Assembly: GCA_950022655.1 (NCBI GenBank)
Contig: OX465584.1
Location: 57,632,335 to 57,696,334 of the forward strand
Source of the DNA: Alentia gelatinosa
Taxonomy: Eukaryota; Annelida; Polychaeta; Phyllodocida; Polynoidae
Length of the DNA stretch: 64,000 nt
Direction: 5' to 3'
In this document: positions 30,690 through 39,990 of the stretch, one piece after another
Position numbering within the stretch: position 1 is the first letter of the stretch
Layout: each line of letters begins with the position of its first letter
Made by a program: the position numbers and the translations under genes
The notes under the pieces: model-generated
Told to the model about the DNA's origin: nothing
The model's database searches: none
What the model saw: the letters and a program-made list of their open reading frames with translations, nothing else

Positions 30690-31580
30690 CTCACCCGGCG
30701 TTTACACTGCACGATTCTGTCCGGCGATTATGGAATTTTGCACTGCCTGACAACTTTCAGCAGTAAAAAGCTAGAAATCATCCAGTGTCAACACCAAGTG
30801 CTTGACAATTGCAAATCATCTGGTTACATCAGATTATACAATTTGGCCCCACCTGACATTTATTGGTCATACTCTGATGCCCGCATATATTTCAAGCGGG
30901 CTTGATTTAATTGTCAAGATAGAGGGTGATTCTGTGAAAACCATCAGATTATACAATTAGGCACCACCTGATGACTTTTGGACACGCTCTGATGCCCGTG
31001 ACTATTTCAAGCAGGCTTGAATTAGTCGTCTACATGGGTGGCGATTCTGTGAAAACTTATAGTCGTCAGTGTAACCCTGCGTTTACATTGGACGACTAAA
31101 TATGTGGCGACTGTAGATCGTCAGCCAATAGTCGCCAGGTGGTGGCAATGTCCACCGCAAAGGTCGTCTACGTCAGAATTTACCCGAGCGTTCACACTGA
31201 CGACTATGTGCCTTGACAGAATCGCCGCCCCTGTAGACGACTAATTCAAGCTGGCTTAAAATAGTCGCAGAGGTCAGAGCGTGTCTAATAGTCGTGAGGT
31301 GGTGCCATATTGCGTAACCAGACGTAACCAGACGATCTGCAGTCGCCACGCACTTGGCGTTTACATTAGACGACTTCTAGCCTTTTACTGCTGAAAGTCA
31401 TCAGGCTCCGCTAAAATGAAGAATCGCCACCTATAATCGTCTAATGTAAACGCCAGGTTAACGCTCAGGTACATTCCGAGGTCGACGACGTTTGTGGTGG
31501 ACATTGCCACCACCTGACGACTATTGGCTTGAAGATCTACAGTCGTCACATATTTAGTCGTCCAATGTAAACGCAGCATC
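30690..31580. repeat. MITE family A cluster
   Basis: Several end modules in both orientations: GGCGTTTACACTGCACGATT at the left, GCGTTTACATTGGACGACTA near 31080, and GTCGTCCAATGTAAACGC at the right. At least two nested or joined copies are present. No ORF is conserved between them. Confidence 0.6.
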
Positions 31581-31959
31581 AGGCAATCTGATCACCAGTC
31601 ACAGCATAAGCATGAGGGGACAGTAAATGAAATAAGTTTTGAAAATTGACTGAGACTCAGACAAAATGACCATATGGAAATGTCTTTATTATCAAGTTAT
31701 TCCGTCATTTTTTGTATAAAAAAGTCATTTTTTCAGGAAAAAATTTCGGAACTCTTTCAGGACATCAAAACACTATTTTGGTAATGGTCTTAGATGAATT
31801 TAATCACATTCGTATTATTGGGTCTATATTTGGATAAAATGATTGAAAATTCAGTCTACTTACTGCTGCACTTTGAAGTAATATTTGGTTGCAATAACTT
31901 TCAAGGGCCTCGTGCATTGCAGTGTATTTTGACAAAATATTTCTCATTGAATACTGAGT
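31581..31959. other. AT-rich spacer
   Basis: No gene or repeat recognised. It ends at the left boundary of the YR retrotransposon. Confidence 0.4.
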
Positions 31960-32226
31960 CATTACCCTACCCCCGGATAAAAGTAGACAAGCAGTGGCTT
32001 GGGAGAATAAAATTTTATTTAATTTTATGGAATAATATGGAATAATAGTAAGTAAAATTATGTCGACCTTACTGGACGAGCATATTAATGATAAGATAAT
32101 ATGAAGGTAAGTAAATGATAATTGACAGGTAGAATAGAAGTCAATTATGATAAGTAAAATATGAAATACAATACACATGATAATTGTATGAAATACAATA
32201 CAGGTAATTGTATAAATAATAAAAAG
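31960..32226 (-). repeat. Split direct repeat B2 (3' end of YR element)
   Basis: A 267-bp AT-rich repeat identical by eye to 32471-32737. Its outer edge reads CATTACCCTACC on the plus strand and is the 3' terminus of the element. A 46-bp unique segment (32227-32272) separates it from A2. Confidence 0.9.
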
Positions 32227-32272
32227 GTCTACGTGAGTAGGGAGAGAAGAGAGAAGGTTGTGGGTGGGTGGG

Positions 32273-32474
32273 ACGAAAAAGTACTGTAGTACGTGTGTAC
32301 TGCAGGGAGGTTGAAGGAGAAGTGAGGCCGGGGTCCGGACCGGGCTGTACCACGTGACCTCGTGGTGGGTGAGAAAGCCGCGAGGGGGCAGGAGGGGCGC
32401 CCGGGAGGCGCGGTAGAGGGGGACACCGGAGGAGGCAATGACTCCCCCTGAGCAGAGCCCATGAGAATACCATT
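32273..32474 (-). repeat. Split direct repeat A2
   Basis: A 202-bp GC-rich repeat identical by eye to 37001-37202. It overlaps the B1 repeat by the four bases CATT (32471-32474), the likely recombination core. Confidence 0.9.
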
Positions 32475-32737
32475 ACCCTACCCCCGGATAAAAGTAGACA
32501 AGCAGTGGCTTGGGAGAATAAAATTTTATTTAATTTTATGGAATAATATGGAATAATAGTAAGTAAAATTATGTCGACCTTACTGGACGAGCATATTAAT
32601 GATAAGATAATATGAAGGTAAGTAAATGATAATTGACAGGTAGAATAGAAGTCAATTATGATAAGTAAAATATGAAATACAATACACATGATAATTGTAT
32701 GAAATACAATACAGGTAATTGTATAAATAATAAAAAG
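32471..32737 (-). repeat. Split direct repeat B1
   Basis: A 267-bp copy of B lying 41 bases after the recombinase stop. It abuts A2. ORFs crossing these repeats on either strand, for example 32141-32749, are repeat artefacts. Confidence 0.9.
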
Positions 32738-32778
32738 CCAAAAAGGCAAGATAAGGAGAGGGGGGGTGGGAAATGTTT

Positions 32779-33621
32779 TTAGTCTTTGTGTAGTGACTGG
32801 ATCAAGGCTCGATTGACGGCCTTTGCATCGTTGGCCTTGATGTATGCCCGGTGGGCATTGGATTTCCAGCCCCCGTAGCGCTGGATGGACAACTCAGGCA
32901 GGCCCGACTGGTATGCTTGAGTTGCGGCGGCCTTACGTAGGCTGTGGAGGGTGTACGTGGAAGGCTGTCCTGCTGCCTTCAGCAGGGCCTTCCATTCTCG
33001 GGTGAGAAGTCTCGTGGTGACCACGTCCCCGGCCGCGAGGGTGAGGAACGGGGCCTCGGGGCTGGTTGTAGGGACGGCCGCGATCATATCGGTGATAGCG
33101 CGTACCGGACACGCTGCGACCTCGGGGGACGCCTGGATGACCACAGTTTTTTCCTCCCCCACCAGTTGTAGGTTCTTGGCCGCCTTGATACGGACGGTCA
33201 CTTCCGTCGGCGTGACCACCACGTCGCGGCGCGACAGGTGTCGCGCAGGGTCGAACTTGGCGGCCGACGGTGGGGCGACCTCGCTCTGCCGCAGGGCCGC
33301 GTAGTATATGATGAGTATCCCAGCCCGCAACACCAGGTGGGTCGGCGAGTGTGTGAGGGCCGCGAGGGCCGCCCTGAGGACCTCCATGGGGACCGGAGGC
33401 TTGATATTTGGGACGTACGATTTGTTGCGCCTCATTGCCTCCAGGGCGCGCTTCACTCTGTAGTCCTCTGTCGGCGCGACGTCCCCTCCCGTCAGTCGCA
33501 GATGCGACCGCACATGGGATAGTTGATTCGCGACCGTCGCCGGGGAGGGGGCGTGGTCCGAGACGTATTCGAGGTACGCCGTGATGAAGCTGGTAGTGGG
33601 TTTCTGGGCGTCGGCACCCAT
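32779..33621 (-). CDS. Tyrosine recombinase of the YR element, 280 aa from ATG
   Basis: Would integrate the circular DNA copy by strand exchange. The catalytic residues are all visible: the first Arg in YYAALRQSEVA near residue 108, His-x-x-Arg in LHSLRKAAAT near 225, GGW after it, and the nucleophilic Tyr in RAYIKAND near 258. The N-terminal SAM-like helical domain includes TAYLEYVSDHAPSPATV. The frame stays open well upstream of the ATG and already spells recombinase-like sequence there (TVANQRSAVATYLAF), so the natural protein may start earlier or be a fusion, overlapping the RT ORF. The overlap with RT is normal for DIRS-order elements. Confidence 0.92.
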   Translation of the reverse strand: MGADAQKPTTSFITAYLEYVSDHAPSPATVANQLSHVRSHLRLTGGDVAPTEDYRVKRALEAMRRNKSYVPNIKPPVPMEVLRAALAALTHSPTHLVLRAGILIIYYAALRQSEVAPPSAAKFDPARHLSRRDVVVTPTEVTVRIKAAKNLQLVGEEKTVVIQASPEVAACPVRAITDMIAAVPTTSPEAPFLTLAAGDVVTTRLLTREWKALLKAAGQPSTYTLHSLRKAAATQAYQSGLPELSIQRYGGWKSNAHRAYIKANDAKAVNRALIQSLHKD

Positions 33622-35788
33622 CCGCCGGCAGAATGCGAGGTATGTCGCGACGGCACTCCGCTGGTTCGCGACCGTTCCGGGGGCAGGCGCCTCGCATTGC
33701 CGCGCAGATGCCCTCGTCTGGAGTAAGAGCAGCTCCGGATCTGCAGACGAGACGGAAGACAGGGTTAAAACACACGTGGGTGCAGGGAAAGACCTCGAGG
33801 AGGGAATGGAAATTTCTGAACATCGAAGCCGTATCGAAGTCCCTCGAGGTCAGATGGGCCCGACTGAGGGCATCCGCGACGGTGTTGAGTTTTCCTGGGA
33901 CGTGCGTGTAGATGAAATCTACCTGCATTTTTGCCTGAACCATCCAGGCCTGGCGGGCACACTCGGCCAGAACGGGGTTCCTGGCACGCCCCGATGTGAG
34001 TGCCTGGACGGTTCCCATATTGTCGCAGTAGACTTCCACGCGAGACCCCCTGTCCCGGTCTGTGATGAACGTGCACATCGCGAACACCGTGTTTAGGGCC
34101 TCCAACTCAGCGATGCAGCCGACCGGGTCGTTGACCGGACAGACCTGTCCGGAGTAGCAGTACGTGCCGTCCGTACCTCCGATGCCCGAGAGACACGCGT
34201 CCACGATGAGGCACTTGGTCGGGGGTCCTCGCGGGATAATGGCGTGGCCATTCCATCCCTCGGCAAAGCGAAGGAACCAACCGAGGTCCTGTCTCATATC
34301 GGAGTTAATGTTCAGGTAATACCCACTCATGCCTCGGAGGGCCTCGAGGAGTTTACTGACGAATGGGCGTGCCGCCCTGATGCACTTTGACACGTGTAGT
34401 ACCCGCCCGAGGACGGATTGAAGCTGGCGTTTCGTCAGAGACCGCTTCATGGACACGGCCCTCACGTGTTCTCGGACCTCGTGAAGCTTGTCCTCGGGCA
34501 CGGTAAGTGACATCTCGGCGGCGTTGATCACTATGCCCAGCCACGTCACGACCTGGCTCGGGGGCTGGGCTTTACTACGGGCCTCGGGGAGCCCGAGTTC
34601 CGTCAGCAGTTCTCGGGCCGTCCGGAAGTCGGCCTCGGATTTCTCTCTGTTGGGTGAGAGGATTATGACGTCGTCGAGGTACATGCAGGCCTCGACCCCC
34701 TTCTGTGCGAGTATCGCGACGACTGCCTCCGCGACACACTGCATATGGTACGAGGAGGCACGGGCACCAAAGGGCATCGCCGTATCACAGAAGTACCCGT
34801 CCCTCCACGCGAAACACAGAAGGGGCCAGTCCAGGGGGTCGCACCGGAAGTTTTTATACGCCCTCGCGATGTCGATCGAGCACATATAACTTCCGGTCCC
34901 CGAGGCCACCAGGCGGCCGACGAAGCTGTCGACGGTCGGGAGGCCATGCTCTCTCTCCTCGCCGTACACCGAATTCTTCACCACAAAACTGTTGACGCTG
35001 TCGTTTTTAGGGTACGTCATGTCGGTGATGACACGACGGTCGTCGGTCCCCCTTTTCTCGCGTGTCATCAACGGCGACACGTGACACCAGGGTTCAAAGG
35101 GGGGAGCCTCGTACGGCCCTAGGAGGTTGCTGAACCCTCGTTCCTTGTTGATGAAACTGTCCAGCTGATCAGGGTATCCCGTGGCACTGGGGTGATTGGG
35201 CACGCCCCTCGTATCGCTAACGGGGCCGGTGTATCCCAGGGGAAAACCGTATCTGATGAAGCCCAGGAGCTCCTCCCTCCCGGGGAGGCCCGTGAGGTAC
35301 CGCTCCCACGCCGGGATACACAAGTCTGTGGGGAGGTCGATGCGCGCCGCGAGCGCGTTGGGTAAGCCCGTGCGCCGCACCTCCTCGTAGATGTAGGCGT
35401 GGCCCGGGGGCCCGGGGGCCGAGAAGGAGGGCCAGTGAGTCCGCCGGTGTCCGGCGAACCTCTCGGGGTCCGTCCGGACTCCGGGGGAGGGAACCCCGGT
35501 CTCGCATACCTCCCTCACAGCGGCGAAGTCAATATCCATTCCGGTGTTCACCTCCTCCCGGGGCAATTGCCGAGCCAATTGCTCCTGCTCCCCGCCAACA
35601 CGCATAACCACGGGAGTGGAGTCGTTGGTGGGCGGGGTCCTGTGTTTGCTACGATCCCCCACGTGGGCGGCACATGTTGTTGTTGTCACGTGGGGTGTTG
35701 CGTCATCCTGCGTGCACTCGCTCCCTGGTACCCCCTCCCCGAGTGCAGGCGTCCTGAGGGTAGGGGGTGTGCGACGCGCCACGCTCAC
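32933..35788 (-). CDS. Reverse transcriptase-RNase H of the YR element
   Basis: Copies element RNA into DNA. The first 130 or so residues are a linker. RT follows: LMTREKRGTDDRRVITDM, SIDIARAYKNF, DTAMPFGARASSYHM and the catalytic YLDDVII near 368. RNase H follows: IVDACLSGIGG near 525, CIAELEALNTV, VEVYCDNMGTVQAL and HVPGKLNTVADALSRAH near 640. Beyond about residue 690 the frame overlaps the recombinase gene and becomes Arg/Gly/Pro-rich, the look of a shadow frame, so the functional protein probably ends or is processed near there. The frame lacks an ATG at its 5' end (first possible start is GTG at 35788) and lies in the -1 frame to gag, which fits synthesis by frameshifting at 35815-35809. 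Confidence 0.9.
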   Translation of the reverse strand: MSVARRTPPTLRTPALGEGVPGSECTQDDATPHVTTTTCAAHVGDRSKHRTPPTNDSTPVVMRVGGEQEQLARQLPREEVNTGMDIDFAAVREVCETGVPSPGVRTDPERFAGHRRTHWPSFSAPGPPGHAYIYEEVRRTGLPNALAARIDLPTDLCIPAWERYLTGLPGREELLGFIRYGFPLGYTGPVSDTRGVPNHPSATGYPDQLDSFINKERGFSNLLGPYEAPPFEPWCHVSPLMTREKRGTDDRRVITDMTYPKNDSVNSFVVKNSVYGEEREHGLPTVDSFVGRLVASGTGSYMCSIDIARAYKNFRCDPLDWPLLCFAWRDGYFCDTAMPFGARASSYHMQCVAEAVVAILAQKGVEACMYLDDVIILSPNREKSEADFRTARELLTELGLPEARSKAQPPSQVVTWLGIVINAAEMSLTVPEDKLHEVREHVRAVSMKRSLTKRQLQSVLGRVLHVSKCIRAARPFVSKLLEALRGMSGYYLNINSDMRQDLGWFLRFAEGWNGHAIIPRGPPTKCLIVDACLSGIGGTDGTYCYSGQVCPVNDPVGCIAELEALNTVFAMCTFITDRDRGSRVEVYCDNMGTVQALTSGRARNPVLAECARQAWMVQAKMQVDFIYTHVPGKLNTVADALSRAHLTSRDFDTASMFRNFHSLLEVFPCTHVCFNPVFRLVCRSGAALTPDEGICAAMRGACPRNGREPAECRRDIPRILPADGCRRPETHYQLHHGVPRIRLGPRPLPGDGRESTIPCAVASATDGRGRRADRGLQSEARPGGNEAQQIVRPKYQASGPHGGPQGGPRGPHTLADPPGVAGWDTHHILRGPAAERGRPTVGRQVRPCATPVAPRRGGHADGSDRPYQGGQEPTTGGGGKNCGHPGVPRGRSVSGTRYHRYDRGRPYNQPRGPVPHPRGRGRGHHETSHPRMEGPAEGSRTAFHVHPPQPT

Positions 35789-35815
35789 TCGCGGGACGCG
35801 TCCGGGCCGTTTTTT
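35773..35815 (-). promoter_or_regulatory. Predicted -1 programmed frameshift signal between gag and RT
   Basis: On the minus strand the gag frame reads TCA AAA AAC, giving the canonical slippery heptamer A AAA AAC at 35815-35809. After a 6-base spacer comes an 8-bp stem: GACGCGTC at 35802-35795 pairs with GGCGCGTC at 35780-35773 (one G-U pair), with a 14-base loop. The gag stop (35787-35785) lies within the loop. The RT ORF is in the -1 frame and open through the site. Slippery site, spacer and stem all match known eukaryotic -1 signals. Confidence 0.75.
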
Positions 35816-36909
35816 GACCCCTGTTGTTTCAGCGGTTGAGGATCACTGGTGCGGAGCGAGTGTCCGGCGTGCGGCATCCGGTGTGTCGGGGGTGCGGATG
35901 TTTGGGCAGCACTCTCATACCCGCCACCGTACATCAGCTTCCTATTGCACGCGTGTATGGAGTGCGTGCACATCCGGCCAACGGAATCACAGAAGGAGCA
36001 CACGTGAATCCATTTGATGTTACCGTCCTGGTGCCCGTTCCGTTGGCGGCACCCCCTCTCTGAGTTGTAAGCACGGCAGGGGAGCTCCCGCCCCCCGGCC
36101 TTGCCGCCGTCGTGGCCGTTGGTCTTGGTGGTCGTAGCCGTCATAGCCAGGCGCACACGTTCATCCTGGATCCGCACGTGATCCGACCAGTAAATCCGCC
36201 CAGCCTCGACTTGGTCGAATACAAAGTCGGACCAACGGCGGACCCCGGCCCACGGTCGAGACTGCGCATCCACCGATACTTGTGAGAGATGCCTGTACAT
36301 ATCCCTCCTGTGTTCCTCGGGGACCGCTCTGTGGTCCTCCATCATCACGAGGAACGCACTGACGTATTCCATAGGTCCGAGGGTGCCCCTGACCTCGAGT
36401 TTCTGCGCGAGGGTGTACAGACCCTCGCGCTCAACATACATATACGGCTTCGAAATACTCTTAGAATGAAAGTCAGTAGTACTCTTACCGGCCGTACGGT
36501 CGTGGGGCATGGCCTCTCGGTCTATCTCTCGCTGCAGGTGATGTTCCGGTAGGTAACGGTCACGGAGGGCCCGTGGGGCGGGGAGGCGCGAGGCCTGGTC
36601 CTCGGCCCATTCCCGCGTCCGATCCTCAGCCGGGGTGCGTGCCTCGCGCACGGTCGGCGGGTGATGAGAGACCCGGCTGGGCGACCGTTGTCTGGACATC
36701 GCTGCTAGGGTGGCCATCATGGTGTCCATCTTCGCCTCCAGTGCGGTCATACGAGACGTCTTGACCGTTGATCCTCGTTCCGAGACGGATTCGATCTGAT
36801 CGTTTGCCGCCTCGCTCCCTCTCGGCGTTCCATCCGACTGTACCTGAACAGAAACCTCCGGTGCCCTCGAGGTGCTGGCCACGGGAGTATTTCTTGTCGT
36901 GGGACCCAT
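35785..36909 (-). CDS. Gag-like protein of the YR element, 374 aa
   Basis: Structural or RNA-binding protein. The N-terminal 100 residues are polar with an acidic/basic mix and a helical KTSRMTALEAKMDTMMATLA segment near 50-68. The centre is helical (LAQKLEVRGTLGPMEYVSAF; RDMYRHLSQVSVDAQS). The C-terminal region from about residue 276 is a Cys/His cluster typical of DIRS-order Gag proteins: CRAYNSERGC, then H-x-CSFC, C, H-x-x-x-C in WIHVCSFCDSVGRMCTHSIH. The ATG at 36909 is about 92 bases inside the A1 repeat border. It ends at TGA 35785, after a slippery site for entry into RT. Confidence 0.85.
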   Translation of the reverse strand: MGPTTRNTPVASTSRAPEVSVQVQSDGTPRGSEAANDQIESVSERGSTVKTSRMTALEAKMDTMMATLAAMSRQRSPSRVSHHPPTVREARTPAEDRTREWAEDQASRLPAPRALRDRYLPEHHLQREIDREAMPHDRTAGKSTTDFHSKSISKPYMYVEREGLYTLAQKLEVRGTLGPMEYVSAFLVMMEDHRAVPEEHRRDMYRHLSQVSVDAQSRPWAGVRRWSDFVFDQVEAGRIYWSDHVRIQDERVRLAMTATTTKTNGHDGGKAGGRELPCRAYNSERGCRQRNGHQDGNIKWIHVCSFCDSVGRMCTHSIHACNRKLMYGGGYESAAQTSAPPTHRMPHAGHSLRTSDPQPLKQQGSKNGPDASRE

Positions 36910-37000
36910 TCTCCTATAGTCGTAGAGGTACTTTCACGTGTGTATGGTGTGCTGGCCTATACTCGTGGAGTATGAGGCTGCGAGCACGTGGCCAAGAATA

Positions 37001-37202
37001 ACGAAAAAGTACTGTAGTACGTGTGTACTGCAGGGAGGTTGAAGGAGAAGTGAGGCCGGGGTCCGGACCGGGCTGTACCACGTGACCTCGTGGTGGGTGA
37101 GAAAGCCGCGAGGGGGCAGGAGGGGCGCCCGGGAGGCGCGGTAGAGGGGGACACCGGAGGAGGCAATGACTCCCCCTGAGCAGAGCCCATGAGAATACCA
37201 TT
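37001..37202 (-). repeat. Split direct repeat A1 (5' end of YR element)
   Basis: A 202-bp copy of A2. Its outer end on the minus strand begins AATGGTATTCTCATGG. It presumably carries the promoter, but no clear TATA box is visible. Confidence 0.9.
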
Positions 37203-37846
37203 TTATCTATTACCCAATGAAATACTTACAGATACCATAACCATACATGATAATAATGATTATCATTTTAGACATTACACATTGATTGATGATATTAACC
37301 ACTATATATATAACCACCGAAGGTGCTAGTATCTAACTTAAAACTTGTTTGATGATACTACTTAAATGACACTTTGATGCTCCTTGTGCTGCCGAAAAAA
37401 AGATTGTAACTGAAAAACTCACCCAGGCGAGAGTTTGTAATAAATAGATTAAAAAAAACTATAGAGTTTTTCTTTTGGATCAAGAAGTGATTATTTTATC
37501 ACAACCAAGCATGGGTACTCGTCCCTACGAGCGGCTCGATCTCCCGTGCGTCATACAGCCTTAAAACTAACACACACAAAAAACATTAATTGACAAAAAA
37601 AAAGAAGAAGAAATTACACGCTCAGGACTGATCTATTGGTTATTTTTTTGTATCCCTTGTATTGACTACTTTTATTATAATCATTTAAGGGGGTGTTCCA
37701 CTGGACCGTCTGTCGCCGATTTGGTAGCCAGACACTCGCCGATTCTTATCGGATGCCTTCGAGTTTCTCATTTATTAAACTATTATTATCAGTATAAAAT
37801 ACATGACGACATGCAACCTTCCTCTTAAAGGCCCAGGATCGGGTGA
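37203..37846. other. AT-rich spacer, no gene recognised
   Basis: No gene visible. AAAAACTCACCCAGGCGAGAG near 37423 resembles AAAAACTCACCTACGTGAGAG near 38160 in the LINE tail downstream, so a second LINE 3' end may be present. Confidence 0.35.
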
Positions 37847-38192
37847 GAATTCGGCCTGATGGAACCCCCCGTTACGGTGTACCACACTAAATGTACCTTA
37901 GTCTTGAATAGTCCATATCTTAGAGGAGGTAAAAACTGGAACAATTTACCCAGTGAAGTTCAGCAAAGTAAGGCAAAGGACGAATTCAAAAACTACCTTT
38001 GGTTTTGATATTAATCATAGAGGTGTTATATTGACTGTATGGGATACGTGCTTTGTCTCATCAACGTCACATCTCACCATACTGTATTTTTTCCTTACTT
38101 TTATTAAGCGATGAATTCTTTTTGACATTGCTGTATACTTGTACTGTAGGTGGTCTGAAAAACTCACCTACGTGAGAGACACTCTTTACCTA
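37847..38192 (+). mobile_element. 5'-truncated LINE remnant
   Basis: The open frame 37847-38008 ends in the typical LINE RT C-terminus YLRGGKNWNNLPSEVQQSKA followed by FKNYLW and a stop. About 180 bases of 3' UTR and a TAATAA-type microsatellite tail follow. Only the last 53 codons remain. It is a different LINE family from 5352-8264, which has an A-rich tail and a different C-terminus. Confidence 0.7.
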
Positions 38193-38251
38193 ATGATAAT
38201 GATAATAATAATAAAAATAATAATAATAATAATGATAATAATAAAAAAAAA
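38193..38251 (+). repeat. Microsatellite (ATA/TAATGA) LINE tail
   Basis: AATGATAATGATAATAATAA-type run ending in an A tract. Its position directly after the LINE 3' UTR suggests it is the LINE's 3' tail. Confidence 0.65.
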
Positions 38252-38549
38252 TTGTGTTAAATCATATGCGTCTCCGTTTTGTCAATGCGTGATGTTTAGT
38301 ATCCCTTTCTGAGGACCTATCTAAGTTCTCTCTAATTTTTCTTTAATGATACCAGTTCAATGGAGTTGGTAATGAATATACCATAGGCATTGTTATACTG
38401 GGGTCCATCCCAGGTATTGGCATGGCATATTGTCCCTCAAACATCACAGATAATGCAGAGTAGCGCATTAGATGATTTGCGGCTATTTCTCCTTTCCTTC
38501 GAGGAATTTGCAGTGCTGAATAAGAGAAAACGTCGTAACTGAGCCCAAA

Positions 38550-38647
38550 GGGATGCCCGCTCAAGGTCTTTTGATGCCATAAATACGTCCCGACGCCACC
38601 GGTGGAGGGACGTATTTAATGCAACAAAAGGTCGAGAATGGCATCCC
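38550..38647. repeat. Long palindrome, class 2
   Basis: GGGATGCC at the left pairs with GGCATCCC at the right, and TAAATACGTCCC with GGGACGTATTTA around the centre GACGCCACCGGTGGA. It is related by layout to 48849-48978, 53605-53735 and 55705-55825. Confidence 0.55.
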
Positions 38648-38971
38648 TACCGGCTAGGTCACTACGTTTTCTTATCATTACATACCTAAATATCAAGAAA
38701 AAAATGTATATGCTTCTTTCATGTACCTATTGACCTGATACGTGCATTATAGGCACCGTGCACCAGAATATTCGCAGTGTGCCAGAACTTTATTTATACT
38801 GCATCCCTAGCAGCGGCTAGTATTTCATAGATGTTCATCCATAGGTATGTAATTATAGATACAATATTGACCTGTTTTGATACTACTGTGCATGTCCTCC
38901 TCGTAGTTGAATCTACGCAATCTCGTGCTTAAATATTACTAGGCTTTAACTACGCGGAGTATATAACCACT

Positions 38972-39406
38972 TTTATCTCACCCCAGTATTTTTCTCCATA
39001 AGCATAACGTTAGGAACTCATACTCCATAGCCTTGAAAGTATTGTACCTACTACTGAATGGCTAATTGTGTGAGTTATCTTATTGGTTAATACTTTTTCT
39101 CATCGTGTACACTGAGTGGGATAAAATCAGGAGCCCACTTGGTGTAAATAACTTGATCTGCGCTCAAACTCGTTTGACAGCTACGTAATTCATTCAGCTT
39201 TGCTTCATCATCGTGCAATCTTATAAAAGGTCGTAGGATGATGTTAAGGCTAATATCGTTACGTAATATTTGTAGTTCTAAAGCTACGACCTCTGTACGA
39301 TAAGATGAAATGGACTGCGGCGTAATTCACTCACTTCGCTTCATGAATTACACCGCGTTCAAACTCAGCGGAACAAGGATCATGTTATTTTCATCTCATG
39401 GGTTTC
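38972..39406 (+). mobile_element. Hairpin-box element, unit 4
   Basis: The box starts TTTATCTCACCCC with CTCCATAAGCATAACGTTAG inside. The hairpin part is longer than in other units and has two tips: one with TTTGCTTC near 39213 and one with TTCGCTTC near 39338 (C-GAA-G kept on the other strand). It ends CATGGGTTTCC five bases before unit 5. Confidence 0.5.
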
Positions 39407-39411
39407 CTTAA

Positions 39412-39709
39412 TTATCCCACCCCTAATATAAAATCCCATAGGCTTAACATTGGGTTTCCGTATGTCACGCTGACTGGCATTCGGAGTTTTATATGCCACT
39501 AGTGGCATGCAGCATTGTTATCACGTAATACTCCAAAATCGAGGAGATAGGGTAGGATAAAATCAAAACCTGATTCGTTTTAATCTTGGCCACGGCATTC
39601 CACTCCTGAAGTTTTGGCTCTGGACTTCACTCGGCTTCGCCTCATGAAGTCACTTTGCCAAACTCCAGTCGTGGAATACGGTGGGCAAGATTAAACCTCA
39701 TCCAGTTTT
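39412..39709 (+). mobile_element. Hairpin-box element, unit 5, 298 bp
   Basis: Box 39412-39560 from TTATCCCACCCC to GGGTAGGATAA, containing CCCATAGGCTTAACATTGGG. The hairpin is 39565-39709, with GCTTCGC (reverse GCGAAGC) at 39634-39640. It is the same length as, and nearly the same sequence as, 56656-56953. Confidence 0.75.
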
Positions 39710-39715
39710 CCGATA

Positions 39716-39990
39716 TTATCTCACCCCGCTATTTTTCTCCATAGGCCTAACATTAAGAACTCATACTCCACGGCCATAAACATTCATGTACCCAATACAC
39801 AATGCCTAATTCAGTGATTCATTTCATCAGTAAATAATGTCATACAGGGTTAGATAAAATCAGAAACCCACGAGATGAAAATAGCTTGGTCCGTACTCCA
39901 CCGAGTTTGACTGCAGAGAAATTCACGAAGCGAAGCTGAGCGAATTACTCTGCAGTCAAACGAGGTCAATTCTCAGTAGCAATATATTCA
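39716..39990 (+). mobile_element. Hairpin-box element, unit 6
   Basis: Box 39716-39857 (TTATCTCACCCC to GGGTTAGATAA) with CTCCATAGGCCTAACATTAA. The hairpin has arms around GTTTGACTGCAGAG and tip GCGAAGC at 39930-39936. Third in a head-to-tail row with units 4 and 5, separated by 5-6 bases. Confidence 0.7.

Larger units (their letters stand above)
31960..37202 (-). mobile_element. Tyrosine-recombinase retrotransposon (Ngaro/PAT-like), about 5.2 kb
   Basis: On the minus strand the order is A1 (37202-37001), gag, RT-RNase H, tyrosine recombinase, B1 (32737-32471), A2 (32474-32273), B2 (32226-31960). A1-B1-A2-B2 split direct repeats are diagnostic of PAT/Ngaro-type elements of the DIRS order, which integrate through a circular intermediate by recombinase and leave no target duplication. 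Both A copies are 202 bp and both B copies 267 bp, and I see no difference within either pair. All three ORFs are open. No methyltransferase domain is seen, which leans towards Ngaro, but no SGNH hydrolase is seen either. The coding part is far more GC-rich than the surrounding DNA. Confidence 0.92.

Noticed and set aside
32141..32749. 202-codon minus-strand ORF across the split direct repeats
   Set aside because: It runs through B1, A2 and B2 repeats; the repeated peptide comes from repeated DNA.
32933..33600. C-terminal extension of the YR-element RT frame as a methyltransferase domain
   Set aside because: The sequence is Arg/Gly/Pro-rich and lacks methyltransferase motifs; it is the out-of-frame reading of the recombinase gene.
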